From Clostridiaceae bacterium (GTDB taxonomy: Bacteria > Bacillota > Clostridia > Oscillospirales > Acutalibacteraceae): DNA of 61,842 nucleotides. The number at the start of each line of letters is the position of its first letter. Position 1 is the first letter of the stretch. The stretch lies in the NCBI GenBank assembly GCA_021769555.1, contig JAETSR010000013.1, positions 1 through 61,842 on the forward strand, given 5' to 3'. Of this stretch, positions 52,582 to 60,291 are shown in pieces. The notes under the pieces are model-generated. The model was not told the DNA's origin. It ran no database searches and saw nothing but the letters and a program-made list of their open reading frames with translations. The position numbers and the translations under genes were made by a program.

Positions 52582-53566
52582 ACAGAAGCAGGAGCTTGAG
52601 CTTATCAGGGCGAGCGACATCACGCCGAAAGAAATCTCATGGCTGTGGTATCCGTTCATTCCCTACGGCAAGGTTACGCTTTTGCAGGGAGACCCCGGCG
52701 ATGGCAAGAGTACCTTCATGCTCACGCTGGCGGCTCTGCTCACAAAGGGAAGTCCGCTTCCCTTTACGGAGCCGGAGCAACCGCCGGAGCCTGTGAATGT
52801 CATCTACCAGACCACGGAGGACGATGCAGACGATACGATTGTTCCTCGCTTCATCAAAGCGGACGGAGACCGTGAGAGGCTCATCTTCATCAACGAGAAA
52901 GAAAAAGCTCTCAGCTTTGAGGACGAGCGCATAGATGAAGCTATCAAAAAGACTGGAGCCAGGCTGCTGATCCTTGACCCTCTTTCCTCGTACATCGGGG
53001 ATTGTCAGATCAACGCCGCCAACGAAGTCCGCCCTCGCTTCAACCATCTTATCCAGCTTGCAAAGGAGACGGGCTGTGCCATTGTCGTTATCAATCATCT
53101 GAACAAGATGATGGGAACGAAAGCGATCTACCGCACCCCCGGCTCGATTGATGTTGTCGGTTCAGTAAGGAGCGCTCTGCTCATCGGCAGGAGCAAGGAC
53201 AACGAGGACGAGCGAGTGATGGTACAGCAGAAAGCAAACCTCGCTCCGACAGGTGCGGCGATTGTTTTCTCTCTCGATGAAAACGGAGTGACCTTTCTCC
53301 GTGAAGCCGAACAGACGGCAGATGAGCTTCTCGCCGTGTTCTCACAGTCGGGCGGCAGACCGAATGTGAAAACACAAAAGGCGGTGGAGGTCATCAAAGA
53401 CTTGCTCGGTGACGGCGAGATGCACTTGGCGAGCGAGTGCGAGACCAAGTTAGCAGAAGCCGGCATCAGCAAGTCTACTGCCAAGATAGCACGAAAGATT
53501 TTGGGGGTTGAGGCAATCAAGCCCCATTTCGTGTGGTATTGGCAGTTGCCGGATCGTGAGGCTTGA
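52565..53566 (+). CDS. tnpY: RepA-like AAA ATPase (TnpY position)
   Basis: A 333-residue RecA-fold ATPase like RepA hexameric helicases: Walker A LLQGDPGDGKSTFMLTLAAL (about 42-55), NVIYQTTEDDADDTI, Walker B RLLILDPLSSYIGD, then VVINHLNKMMGTKAIYRTPG and a C-terminal winged-helix-like segment. ATG 52565 is chosen because homology starts there and AGGAAGAAAG precedes it. By position it corresponds to tnpY of Tn4451. It may replicate or process the transferred circle. It is followed by the MobV oriT. Confidence 0.85.
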   Translation: MNEQTEQKQELELIRASDITPKEISWLWYPFIPYGKVTLLQGDPGDGKSTFMLTLAALLTKGSPLPFTEPEQPPEPVNVIYQTTEDDADDTIVPRFIKADGDRERLIFINEKEKALSFEDERIDEAIKKTGARLLILDPLSSYIGDCQINAANEVRPRFNHLIQLAKETGCAIVVINHLNKMMGTKAIYRTPGSIDVVGSVRSALLIGRSKDNEDERVMVQQKANLAPTGAAIVFSLDENGVTFLREAEQTADELLAVFSQSGGRPNVKTQKAVEVIKDLLGDGEMHLASECETKLAEAGISKSTAKIARKILGVEAIKPHFVWYWQLPDREA

Positions 53567-53599
53567 GGGGAGTCCAGAGGGGAACGCTCTGGCCCACGA

Positions 53600-53665
53600 C
53601 ATCTTTCAGCTTGCTGAAAGTGTCATAGTGGGTTACGCACTTTGCAAAAGTTGCGTAACCGTTCC
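53600..53665 (+). other. Probable oriT of the MobV relaxase
   Basis: Hairpin CTTTCAG/CTGAAAG (53603-53620), then CATAGTGGGTTACGC, whose TAGTG matches the pMV158-type nick region (expected cut after 53630), then a second inverted repeat GGTTACGCA/TGCGTAACC (53631-53639, 53652-53660). It lies just upstream of the MobV gene, the usual place for this oriT. Confidence 0.75.
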
Positions 53666-53689
53666 CCCGATACTTGGAGGTGATTAAGA

Positions 53690-54982
53690 ATGTCCGATAA
53701 AAATATGAGCTGTATCAGGGTTGAAAAGATAACCGCTGCGGGCGCTCCAAAGACAGAAAGACACAACGAACGCAAGAATGAAAGCTACGCAAATGTGAAT
53801 GTTGATGTAGATCGAATACCTCTCAATGTCCACTTCAAATCTCCCGATACAATGACCTACAATGAGTATTTTCAGAAGCTGCTTTCCGAAAATAAAATCT
53901 CAACTCGTGGTCAAAAAGAGGGTGCGACGATCCTCAATGAGGTCGTAATTGATGTCAACACTCGGTACTTTGAAGAGCATGGCGGGTACGAATATGCGAG
54001 GCAATTCTACGAAGAAGCCTACCGTTTTTGCTGCAAGGTTTATGGTGAAGACAATATCGTTTCGGCGGTGATGCACGCCGATGAGATCAACAAAGCGGTC
54101 AGCGATGAGCTGGGTAAGCCTGTCTATCACTACCATATTCATGTGGTGGCGATACCCACCGTTCAGAAAGAAATCAGGTGGACAAAAAGGTGTAAAGACC
54201 CCTCGTTGGTGGGTACGGTCAAGGAGGTAATCAATCAGGTTTCGCACTCAAAGAAGTGGAAGAACACCGTCCCCATTCTCGATGAACAGGGGCAACAGGT
54301 CATCAACAAATACGGCAGACCTGTCTTTCGCAAGTCCTATTCTGTGCTTCAGGATCAGCTCTTCGAACACATGAGAGACGCCGGATTTACGGATTTTGAG
54401 CGTGGAGAGTTGGGCAGTACGGCGGAGCATTTGTCCAGCCTTGACTACCAAATTGAGCAGGACAAGGAGAGACTTTCAGAAGTAACGGGAAAGCTGAAGG
54501 AGGTCAGGCAGGAGGTCAATGAAGCAAAAACCGAACTGCAAAAGGTGTCGAAAAAGGTCGAGAACCGGCAGAAGGTTTCCGCCACAATTCATGAGATAGA
54601 CGCTCTCGGAAGTAAGGGTATCACAGGCAAGTACACGATTTCCAAAGAGGAACTCGATAGCTTGAAGTCCCTCGCCAAAGAGGGCGTTTCTTCTCGTGCG
54701 GAGATCCACGATCTGAAAGATAGCGTGAGCTACTACCAGCGACAGGCAATAGATTTGGCGTCCCGTCTCTCCAATGTAAAGGAGAAACTGAGAGAGGTTA
54801 CTGAGAAATATGAGAGGCTTGTAGAGATCACAAGACCGTATCTGACAGCTCTTCAACGCTTCCCTGAAAAGGTCAAAGAGTTCTTCGAGAAGCTCATACC
54901 TCAAAAGGAAAGAGCCGAGGAACGAGAGCAGCCGATGCCGAAACGAAAGCCGAGAGCGAGAGACGAATGGGGCGAAAGATAA
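53690..54982 (+). CDS. tnpZ: MobV-family relaxase (TnpZ)
   Basis: A 430-residue Mob/Pre relaxase. The N-terminal nuclease domain (about 1-200) has SYANVNVDVDRIPLN and the MobV motifs VMHADEINKA (HxDE) and YHYHIHVVAIP. A long coiled coil (about 255-330 and 345-400) and a basic tail follow. GGAGGTG precedes the ATG. It nicks oriT and pilots the strand into the recipient with the help of another element's secretion system. It equals tnpZ of Tn4451. The C-terminus lies 12 bases before the right 32-bp inverted repeat. Confidence 0.93.
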   Translation: MSDKNMSCIRVEKITAAGAPKTERHNERKNESYANVNVDVDRIPLNVHFKSPDTMTYNEYFQKLLSENKISTRGQKEGATILNEVVIDVNTRYFEEHGGYEYARQFYEEAYRFCCKVYGEDNIVSAVMHADEINKAVSDELGKPVYHYHIHVVAIPTVQKEIRWTKRCKDPSLVGTVKEVINQVSHSKKWKNTVPILDEQGQQVINKYGRPVFRKSYSVLQDQLFEHMRDAGFTDFERGELGSTAEHLSSLDYQIEQDKERLSEVTGKLKEVRQEVNEAKTELQKVSKKVENRQKVSATIHEIDALGSKGITGKYTISKEELDSLKSLAKEGVSSRAEIHDLKDSVSYYQRQAIDLASRLSNVKEKLREVTEKYERLVEITRPYLTALQRFPEKVKEFFEKLIPQKERAEEREQPMPKRKPRARDEWGER

Positions 54983-54994
54983 CCTCATACACGA

Positions 54995-55026
54995 GACACT
55001 CTGACTTCTTGTCCTCTTGTCCTCGT
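54995..55026 (-). repeat. Right copy of the perfect 32-bp inverted repeat
   Basis: Reverse complement of 46725-46756 with no mismatch. It is itself framed by a short ACACGAG/CTCGTGT inverted repeat (54990-54996, 55029-55035). Confidence 0.9.
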
Positions 55027-55123
55027 ATCCTCGTGTCAGTTTACCAGTCGAAAATGGAATGGGATGATGTTCTTTCGTCCCTTTCCTTTTCGGCTGGTTT
55101 CATTTTAGGAAAGGAAAATCACT

Positions 55124-55309
55124 ATGAAAAATACACCTAACAGCTTCACAAAGCGCATTGGGAAAACGACTTTCATTGTCAATGTGAAGCAGTCCGAGGC
55201 GGCAAAAAAGCCGCTGGAAAGCAAGTTCCGAGACCTTTGTATTCATGCGGTTTTGGGCGATTTTGCAACTTCAAAATTCAATTTAGAAAATCTCAAAAAA
55301 ATATCTTGA
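55124..55309 (+). CDS. tnpW: Transposon-encoded protein TnpW
   Basis: A 61-residue protein starting MKNTPNSFTKRIGKTTFIVN, the pattern of TnpW proteins at the right end of Tn4451-type elements. AGGAAAGG precedes the ATG. It ends 18 bases before the element boundary, and its stop lies within the -35 box used by the circular junction promoter. Function unknown; in Tn4451 it is thought to be accessory. Confidence 0.85.
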   Translation: MKNTPNSFTKRIGKTTFIVNVKQSEAAKKPLESKFRDLCIHAVLGDFATSKFNLENLKKIS

Positions 55310-55311
55310 CA
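55306..55311 (+). promoter_or_regulatory. Right-end -35 half of the junction promoter for tnpX
   Basis: Perfect TTGACA, 16 bases before the right boundary. In the integrated state no -10 follows in the host gene (the sequence 17 bases on is ACGGGC). In the circle it would be 17 bases from TACAAT at 44366. Confidence 0.78.
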
Positions 55312-55322
55312 ATAGGGTCTTT

Positions 55323-55327
55323 GAGGG
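55323..55327 (+). repeat. Right flanking direct repeat GAGGG
   Basis: Right copy of the repeat at 44360-44364. One copy would remain in the host gene after excision, restoring Pro-Glu-Gly-Thr-Gly-Tyr. Confidence 0.85.
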
Positions 55328-56936
55328 GACGGGCTACCGGACAAAGACACGATTTGCAAAGTTTTTCAATCTGCCTGAGCTGATGTCCATGTTCAAAGAG
55401 GTTGCGGACATCAAAACGGCGGATATGCTTGACCTTCCGGTGCCGAAAGCAAGCTACCACAATGTTGCAGTGAAGCCCTCGGAGATGCAGAAAGAAATGG
55501 TCGCCGGTCTTGCAGAGCGGGCAGAGAGCATCCGTCTCGGTGGTGTCAATCCCAGTGTGGACAATATGCTCAAAATAACCAACGATGGAAGAAAGCTCGC
55601 CCTCGACCAACGAATGATTAACCCCATGCTGAGTGACTTTGAGGGCAGCAAGGTCAACGCCTGTGTGGAGAATATCTATCAGGTGTGGCAGAATACCAGT
55701 GACAAGAAATCGGCGCAGCTCGTGTTTTGTGACCTGTCCACGCCAAGGTCGGAGGAAGAGTTTTCCGTCTATACGGACATCCGAAAGAAGCTGATGGAGC
55801 GTGGAATCCCCGCTGAGGAAATCCGCTTTATTCATGAGGCTGACACCGAGGTGAAGAAGCAGGAGCTATTCAAAAAGGTGCGCAAAGGCGAGGTTCGTGT
55901 GCTGATGGGTTTCACTCAGAAGATGGGAGCCGGCACCAACTGTCAAGACAAACTCATAGCGCTTCACGATATTGATTGTCCGTGGCGACCGTCCGACTTG
56001 GAGCAGCGGAGCGGCAGAATTGTCCGTCAGGGTAACGAAAACCCAGAGGTAGACATCTATCGTTATGTGACGGAGGGAACCTTTGACGCATATCTCTATC
56101 AGCTCGTGGAGGGCAAACAGAAGTTCGCAAGTCAGATTATGACGAGTAAATCCCCCGTCAGATCTGCGGAGGACATCGACGCAACAGCTCTCAGTTATGC
56201 GGAGATCAAGATGTTGGCCACCGGCAATCCGTATATCAAAGAGAAGATGGACTTGGATATTCAGGTTCAGAAGTTAAGGCTGATAAAGTCCAGCTTTCTC
56301 TCGGAAAAGTATTCATTGGAGGATAAAATTATAAAGTTCTATCCCCAGCAAATCGCCACGCTAAAGGAAGCCATCGCAGGGCTTGAGGCTGACGGAAAGA
56401 CGAGGCTGGAACACGCCAAGCCCACCGATGACCGTTTTGTGGGCATGGAAATCAGTGGCGTGTCACACTCCGAAAAGGCTGATGCAGGCAAGGCGATCAT
56501 CGAAGCCTGCAAGCAGATGGAAAGCCCCGCTCCTATCCCATTGGGCAGGTACAGAGGGTTTGATTTAGAGCTGTCTTTTAACACTGTAGAGCGCACCTAC
56601 GAGGTGAAGATTCAGGGCGAGACGAGTCGCAAGATCGCTCTTGGTGATGATGTGTTCGGCAATATCTCCCGCATTGACAATGCCATAGAGCGCATTCCCG
56701 ATGTGTTGGAGGACAAGCGCATTGCCCTTGAGGTCGCTGAACAGCAGCTTGAAAATGCCAAGGCGGAGGTTGACAAGCCTTTCCCCCAAGAGGAGGAGCT
56801 GCAACAGATAACCACAAGGCTCAAGGAGTTGGATATCCTTTTGAATCTTGATAAAAGGGAGAATGAGCTGGCAGACGATGGGCCAGACGAAGGCGACGCT
56901 CTCACGCAGGAAAAAGACAGGGGCAGAGAAAGATGA
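55328..56936 (+). pseudogene. Giant methylase-helicase gene, C-terminal segment after the insertion
   Basis: The last 536 codons of the gene that begins at 37592. It opens with TGYRTKTRFAKFFNLPELMS and continues through a helicase C-terminal domain (LVFCDLSTPRSEEEF, MGAGTNCQDKLIALHDIDCP, the arginine-finger motif QRSGRIVRQGNENP) into coiled-coil and basic tail. It follows exactly in frame from VELKPEG at 44364. No ribosome site lies near its 5' end, so it is probably silent unless the transposon leaves. The original protein would be about 2793 residues. Confidence 0.88.
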
Positions 56937-56970
56937 ACTATAATCTCCACATGGTAGAACACCCACATCA

Positions 56971-56999
56971 TTGTCGGAGCGGTCGGGAACAGGTATAAT
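56971..56999 (+). promoter_or_regulatory. Promoter within the ICE, before the small-gene run
   Basis: TTGTCG (56971-56976), 17-base spacer, perfect TATAAT (56994-56999), 36 bases before the next gene. It would allow expression of the mobilization genes despite the broken gene upstream. Confidence 0.65.
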
Positions 57000-57034
57000 T
57001 GAGGGTATAACCTACCCGAAAGGAGCCAAATTCT

Positions 57035-57346
57035 ATGAACGATTGTTTCACACCGTTAGCCGTTACGGAGGACTTTGAGGAGGAAATCAGCAGGACTCTG
57101 GCAGCGGCAAACAAAACCGATCAGCGATTGATGAAAGCCCAGAAGCGTGTTGCGGAAGCCTTAGCAAAGAGCGATAAGGTTCTTGCCTTAATTGACTCGG
57201 AGCAGGCTGCGGCATTCACGCTGGAAGAGTGCGAAATCCTTGTGGAGTATCTGCTTGCGGAGAACGAGGTGATCCTCAATCAGTACCGTATCTGCTATCT
57301 CAAAGGACTGCGGGACGGAATGACTGCCAACAAAATACTGGACTGA
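57035..57346 (+). CDS. Small conserved ICE protein, function unknown
   Basis: A 103-residue, mostly helical acidic protein: TLAAANKTDQRLMKAQKRVA and ECEILVEYLLAENEVILNQY. It resembles short helical proteins found beside DUF3848 genes in Clostridial ICEs (possibly DUF6809, not certain). AAAGGAG precedes the ATG. No catalytic or DNA-binding motif is evident. Confidence 0.68.
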   Translation: MNDCFTPLAVTEDFEEEISRTLAAANKTDQRLMKAQKRVAEALAKSDKVLALIDSEQAAAFTLEECEILVEYLLAENEVILNQYRICYLKGLRDGMTANKILD

Positions 57347-57445
57347 CCCTCTTGCGGCATGGTGAAAACCATGCCGCATTTACATAGCCGAAAGAGCAGT
57401 TCCATTTGCTTTTCCGGCTGTGAATCATTTGAAGGAGGTGTCGAT

Positions 57446-57775
57446 ATGACCCAGCGGGACTACCGCACAGAGTTGTTTGAGAAGATGAAAGCGGAGCAGG
57501 ACAGCTATCGTGATTGGCTTCTGAAACAGGAACCCAGCGAGATTCTGAGCCACTCCAACGAGTTCACTGTGCGAGAGGACATTATGATGGAGATGGATGT
57601 GCTGGAGCTTTCGCCCAAGCGGGCAAAGGCTCTTTTGAAGTCTCCCACTCCGCTTGCCGACCTTTATAAAGAGTTCGACAAGCGGGAGACCGACAGCATG
57701 GATGTGATTCGTGCGTGCATCGAGAGCCGAGCCGATGAGGTTATCAAGCGGAATCACGCAAGGGAAAGCCGGTGA
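57446..57775 (+). CDS. DUF3848-family ICE protein
   Basis: A 109-residue protein starting MTQRDYRTELFEKMKAEQDS, with DWLLKQEPSEILSHSNEFTV and LSPKRAKALLKSPTPLADLY. This is the DUF3848 pattern, common in Tn1549-type ICEs. The start at 57446 is chosen for GAAGGAGGTG; the open frame upstream is not conserved in composition. Its function is unknown. It ends 6 bases before the toprim gene. Confidence 0.78.
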   Translation: MTQRDYRTELFEKMKAEQDSYRDWLLKQEPSEILSHSNEFTVREDIMMEMDVLELSPKRAKALLKSPTPLADLYKEFDKRETDSMDVIRACIESRADEVIKRNHARESR

Positions 57776-57781
57776 GAAGCG

Positions 57782-58743
57782 ATGCCATATATCCCAACGG
57801 AGGTGATTGAACAGGCAAGACAGATTGACCTGCTGACCTATTTGCAAGCCTGTGACCCGCACGAGCTTGTTCGCATTTCATCTAACAACTACACCACCCG
57901 TACCCATGACAGCTTGAAGATCTCCAACGGCAAATGGATGTGGTGGTCGCACCAGATCGGCGGCTATAACGCCCTTGACTATCTCGTAAAAGTCAGGGGC
58001 GTTTCTTTTGTGGAAGCCGTTGAAACGCTGATGGGTAGGGCAGCGGTTATGCCAAGTGAGGTATGCGCTGCGCCGAAAAAAGATGAACCGAAGATCTTGC
58101 TTCTGCCGGAAAGAAGCTCCACGACAGATAGAGTCACAGAATATCTTTTCGGCAGAGGGATTGACTACGGTATCATCGAAAGCTGCATTTCTCAGGGACT
58201 TATTTATGAGAGCCTGCCCTATCACAACGCTGTTTTCGTAGGCTATGACAGAGAGCAAAAGCCCAGATATGCGGCGTTTCGGGCGACGAACAGCAGCCGT
58301 ATCATGGGGATTGCTCAGGCAGCGACAAGCACTATTCTTTTCGGATAGCGGACGGGGAAAGTGGTGAACTTCACCTGTTCGAGTGTGCCATAGACCTGCT
58401 TTCCTATGCCACACTGGAGGTGATGGCTGGACGGGACTGGAGGGCGAATGACCTTGTTTCCCTCTCCGGTGTGTACCTGTCAAAGAAGCGACCAGAGGAG
58501 AGCAAAACCCCTATGGCGCTATCTCGGTTCCTATCTGAGAACCCCAAGGTGCGGAAAATCTCTCTTCATTTTGACAACGATGCTGCGGGAAGAAATGCGA
58601 GTATGGCTATCCAAGCGAAGCTGGCAGGTAGGTATGAGATAGCAGATTGCCCACCGCAGTACGGCAAGGATTATAACGATTTCCTCTGTCGGAAGCTGGG
58701 CATTTCCAGAGAAAAACACAGTGAGAGGAGAAGTGAGCGCTGA
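57782..58743 (+). pseudogene. DUF3991/toprim primase-like gene, split by a one-base deletion
   Basis: The first frame (57782-58348) encodes a DUF3991-type start (PTEVIEQARQIDLLTYLQ, then WMWWSHQIGGYNALDYLVKV) and ends early at ILFG. The expected continuation lies in another frame: GELHLFECAIDLLSYATLEV, a toprim core with LHFDNDAAGRNA, and YGKDYNDFL, ending at 58743. Adding one G to the GGGG run at 58306-58309 joins them as MGDCSGSDKHYSF. The rebuilt protein has about 320 residues and would act in primer synthesis or DNA processing during transfer. Either a real mutation or a homopolymer read error. Confidence 0.83.
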
Positions 58744-59813
58744 TGAAAATTAGAATCTATCAGGTAAACACAGACCGTGATCCTGAGCGCCTCGCTTTCA
58801 TGGGGAGCGACTTCCTGATGAAAAAGCAGGGCGGCATGAACCTTGACAGCTCGATCTATGACAGCGTATTTGAGGGTACTGTTGAGTGCAGAAGCCTTGA
58901 AGATGTGTACGCCGTCTTTAACCGTAACCACCCCACCGGCTATAAAGCCCGTTCTCTTTCGGTCTCCGATGTGGTGGAGGTGGTAGATGCCGACAAGGTA
59001 AAAGCAGGCTTCTATTTCTGTGACAGCTTTGGTTTTCAGGAGGTTTCCTTTGAACCTGAAAAGGCACAGAAGAGTGAGAGGTTCTGCGATTTTGACCATC
59101 TCAAGACCATCGAGGTGCTGCTTGTGCAGCCAGAGAAAACGCCGCAGCTTATCAGAATTGAGGACAGTCTGGCGGCAATGCAGAGAGTTGTCGGCGGCGA
59201 CATTGAAGAGTATATGCCCTTTGCGGACGAGGTGGCGCTCATCTGCAACGAGAAAGGAAAGGTCAACGGACTGCCTCTGAATCGGGCAATTTACGCCGAG
59301 CCGGTGGAGGTTGACATGACCTATCAGGAGATGAAAAAGCATTTTCAGGAGGTGGAAAAAGAGTACGGCGGTCATGTCACCGGCTATATCGTTTTCTCGC
59401 AGGACAGCTTCACAAAGCCGTATTCCTTGGAGTCCAGAACCTATGTGGTGTCCAGCGACAACAAAGCCTTTCAGCCGAACAAAGGCGGCTATTCCATCTT
59501 TGCTGAAGCCCTTGACGGGACAGACCGTGGTGTTCGTCTGGAGCAGTATATGGCGGACGAGTTTGGCGGCAAGGACGGTTGGAAGGTGGAGCGCTGTTAT
59601 ATGAAGGATGACTCTCGTGAGATGATCGACATCATTGCGGGAGATTTTTTCATTGCCGCAGCGCCCATCGAGAGTGGAAGTTTTGAGAGCCTGACCCCTG
59701 CGCTGGCGAAGAAGTATCAGGAGAAGTTCAAGAATCCTGAGCGGTTCTTCCGCACTGAAACCGGCATCGCAGCCGTTCCCTATAAGCCTGTTTCAAAGGA
59801 AATGGAGCGATAA
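58743..59813 (+). CDS. YodL/DUF3846/DUF4316 multidomain ICE protein
   Basis: A 356-residue protein with three parts I recognise: a YodL-like N-terminus (about 1-100, IYQVNTDRDPERLAFMGSDF), a DUF3846 segment (about 115-180, IRIEDSLAAMQRVVGGDIEE and EVALICNEKGK) and a DUF4316-type C-terminus (about 190-355, HVTGYIVFSQDSFTKPYSLE). These often occur together in Clostridial ICEs as large polyvalent-type proteins. Possible antirestriction or transfer-accessory role; not established. Its ATG overlaps the stop of the toprim gene. Confidence 0.8.
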   Translation: MKIRIYQVNTDRDPERLAFMGSDFLMKKQGGMNLDSSIYDSVFEGTVECRSLEDVYAVFNRNHPTGYKARSLSVSDVVEVVDADKVKAGFYFCDSFGFQEVSFEPEKAQKSERFCDFDHLKTIEVLLVQPEKTPQLIRIEDSLAAMQRVVGGDIEEYMPFADEVALICNEKGKVNGLPLNRAIYAEPVEVDMTYQEMKKHFQEVEKEYGGHVTGYIVFSQDSFTKPYSLESRTYVVSSDNKAFQPNKGGYSIFAEALDGTDRGVRLEQYMADEFGGKDGWKVERCYMKDDSREMIDIIAGDFFIAAAPIESGSFESLTPALAKKYQEKFKNPERFFRTETGIAAVPYKPVSKEMER

Positions 59814-59952
59814 TCTGCGAGAGAACGGCGGGGTTGGGAGAGACTGCATCATCTTAACGAGCAGACCCTTTTTACTCCTATCGGAGAAAAAACGGTATAT
59901 ACCTCGTTAGGGGTTCCCCCTAATACCCCAATTTAGAAAGGAGAGTTTGCTT
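59814..59952 (+). other. Gene-free region before mobC, candidate ICE oriT
   Basis: No gene. It contains TTAGGGG (59907-59913) and CCCCTAA (59917-59923) separated by TTC, followed by TACCCC. An AT-rich stretch precedes. Position directly upstream of mobC and the relaxase is typical for oriT; the nick site is not proven. Confidence 0.55.
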
Positions 59953-60291
59953 ATGAAGCGAACCGTAAAAAAACAGTTTTGGTTTTCCAAAGCGGAAGCA
60001 CAGGACTTGCAGAAGAAGTCCAAGCGCACCTGCCTGACGGAAGCTGCGCTTGTCCGTCTGCTTCTCAAAGGGTATGAACCCAGAGAGAAGCCCGATGACC
60101 GTTTCTACGATGTCATGCGGGAACTGTCTGCCATCGGCAACAACATTCACCAGCTCTCGGCAAAGGCGAATGCCCTGAACTTCATCGACGCTCCGACGCT
60201 TGCAAAGGAAGCGCAGCGCTGGCATAAGTTTCAGGCTGATGTGGAGCGAGAGTTCCTGCGACCAGATCAGAGCGAGTTGAAGTGGCAGTAA
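59953..60291 (+). CDS. mobC: MobC-family relaxosome protein
   Basis: A 112-residue basic protein: an N-terminal ribbon-helix-helix (VKKQFWFSKAEAQDLQKKSK, then ALVRLLLKGYEP) and a MobC C-terminus with VMRELSAIGNNIHQLSAKAN, matching the family's IGNNINQ. It binds oriT and helps the relaxase open the strands. The ATG at 59953 has AAAGGAG in front; it overlaps the relaxase start by 10 bases. Confidence 0.88.
   Translation: MKRTVKKQFWFSKAEAQDLQKKSKRTCLTEAALVRLLLKGYEPREKPDDRFYDVMRELSAIGNNIHQLSAKANALNFIDAPTLAKEAQRWHKFQADVEREFLRPDQSELKWQ

Larger units (their letters stand above)
44360..55327 (+). mobile_element. Tn4451-family mobilizable transposon, 10.96 kb, carrying a restriction-modification cassette
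   Basis: Element bounded by direct repeats GAGGG (44360-44364 and 55323-55327). Joining 44364 to 55328 restores the interrupted gene in frame (8382 bases, 2794 codons). Contents follow the Tn4451 plan: large serine recombinase tnpX at the left end, cargo, tnpV, tnpY-like ATPase, MobV relaxase (tnpZ) with oriT, and tnpW at the right end. In Tn4451 the cargo is catP; here it is an HTH-methyltransferase-nuclease-methyltransferase operon. Known TnpX transposons insert at GA, matching the GA within the repeat. It can probably be mobilised by a co-resident conjugative system. Confidence 0.93.
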
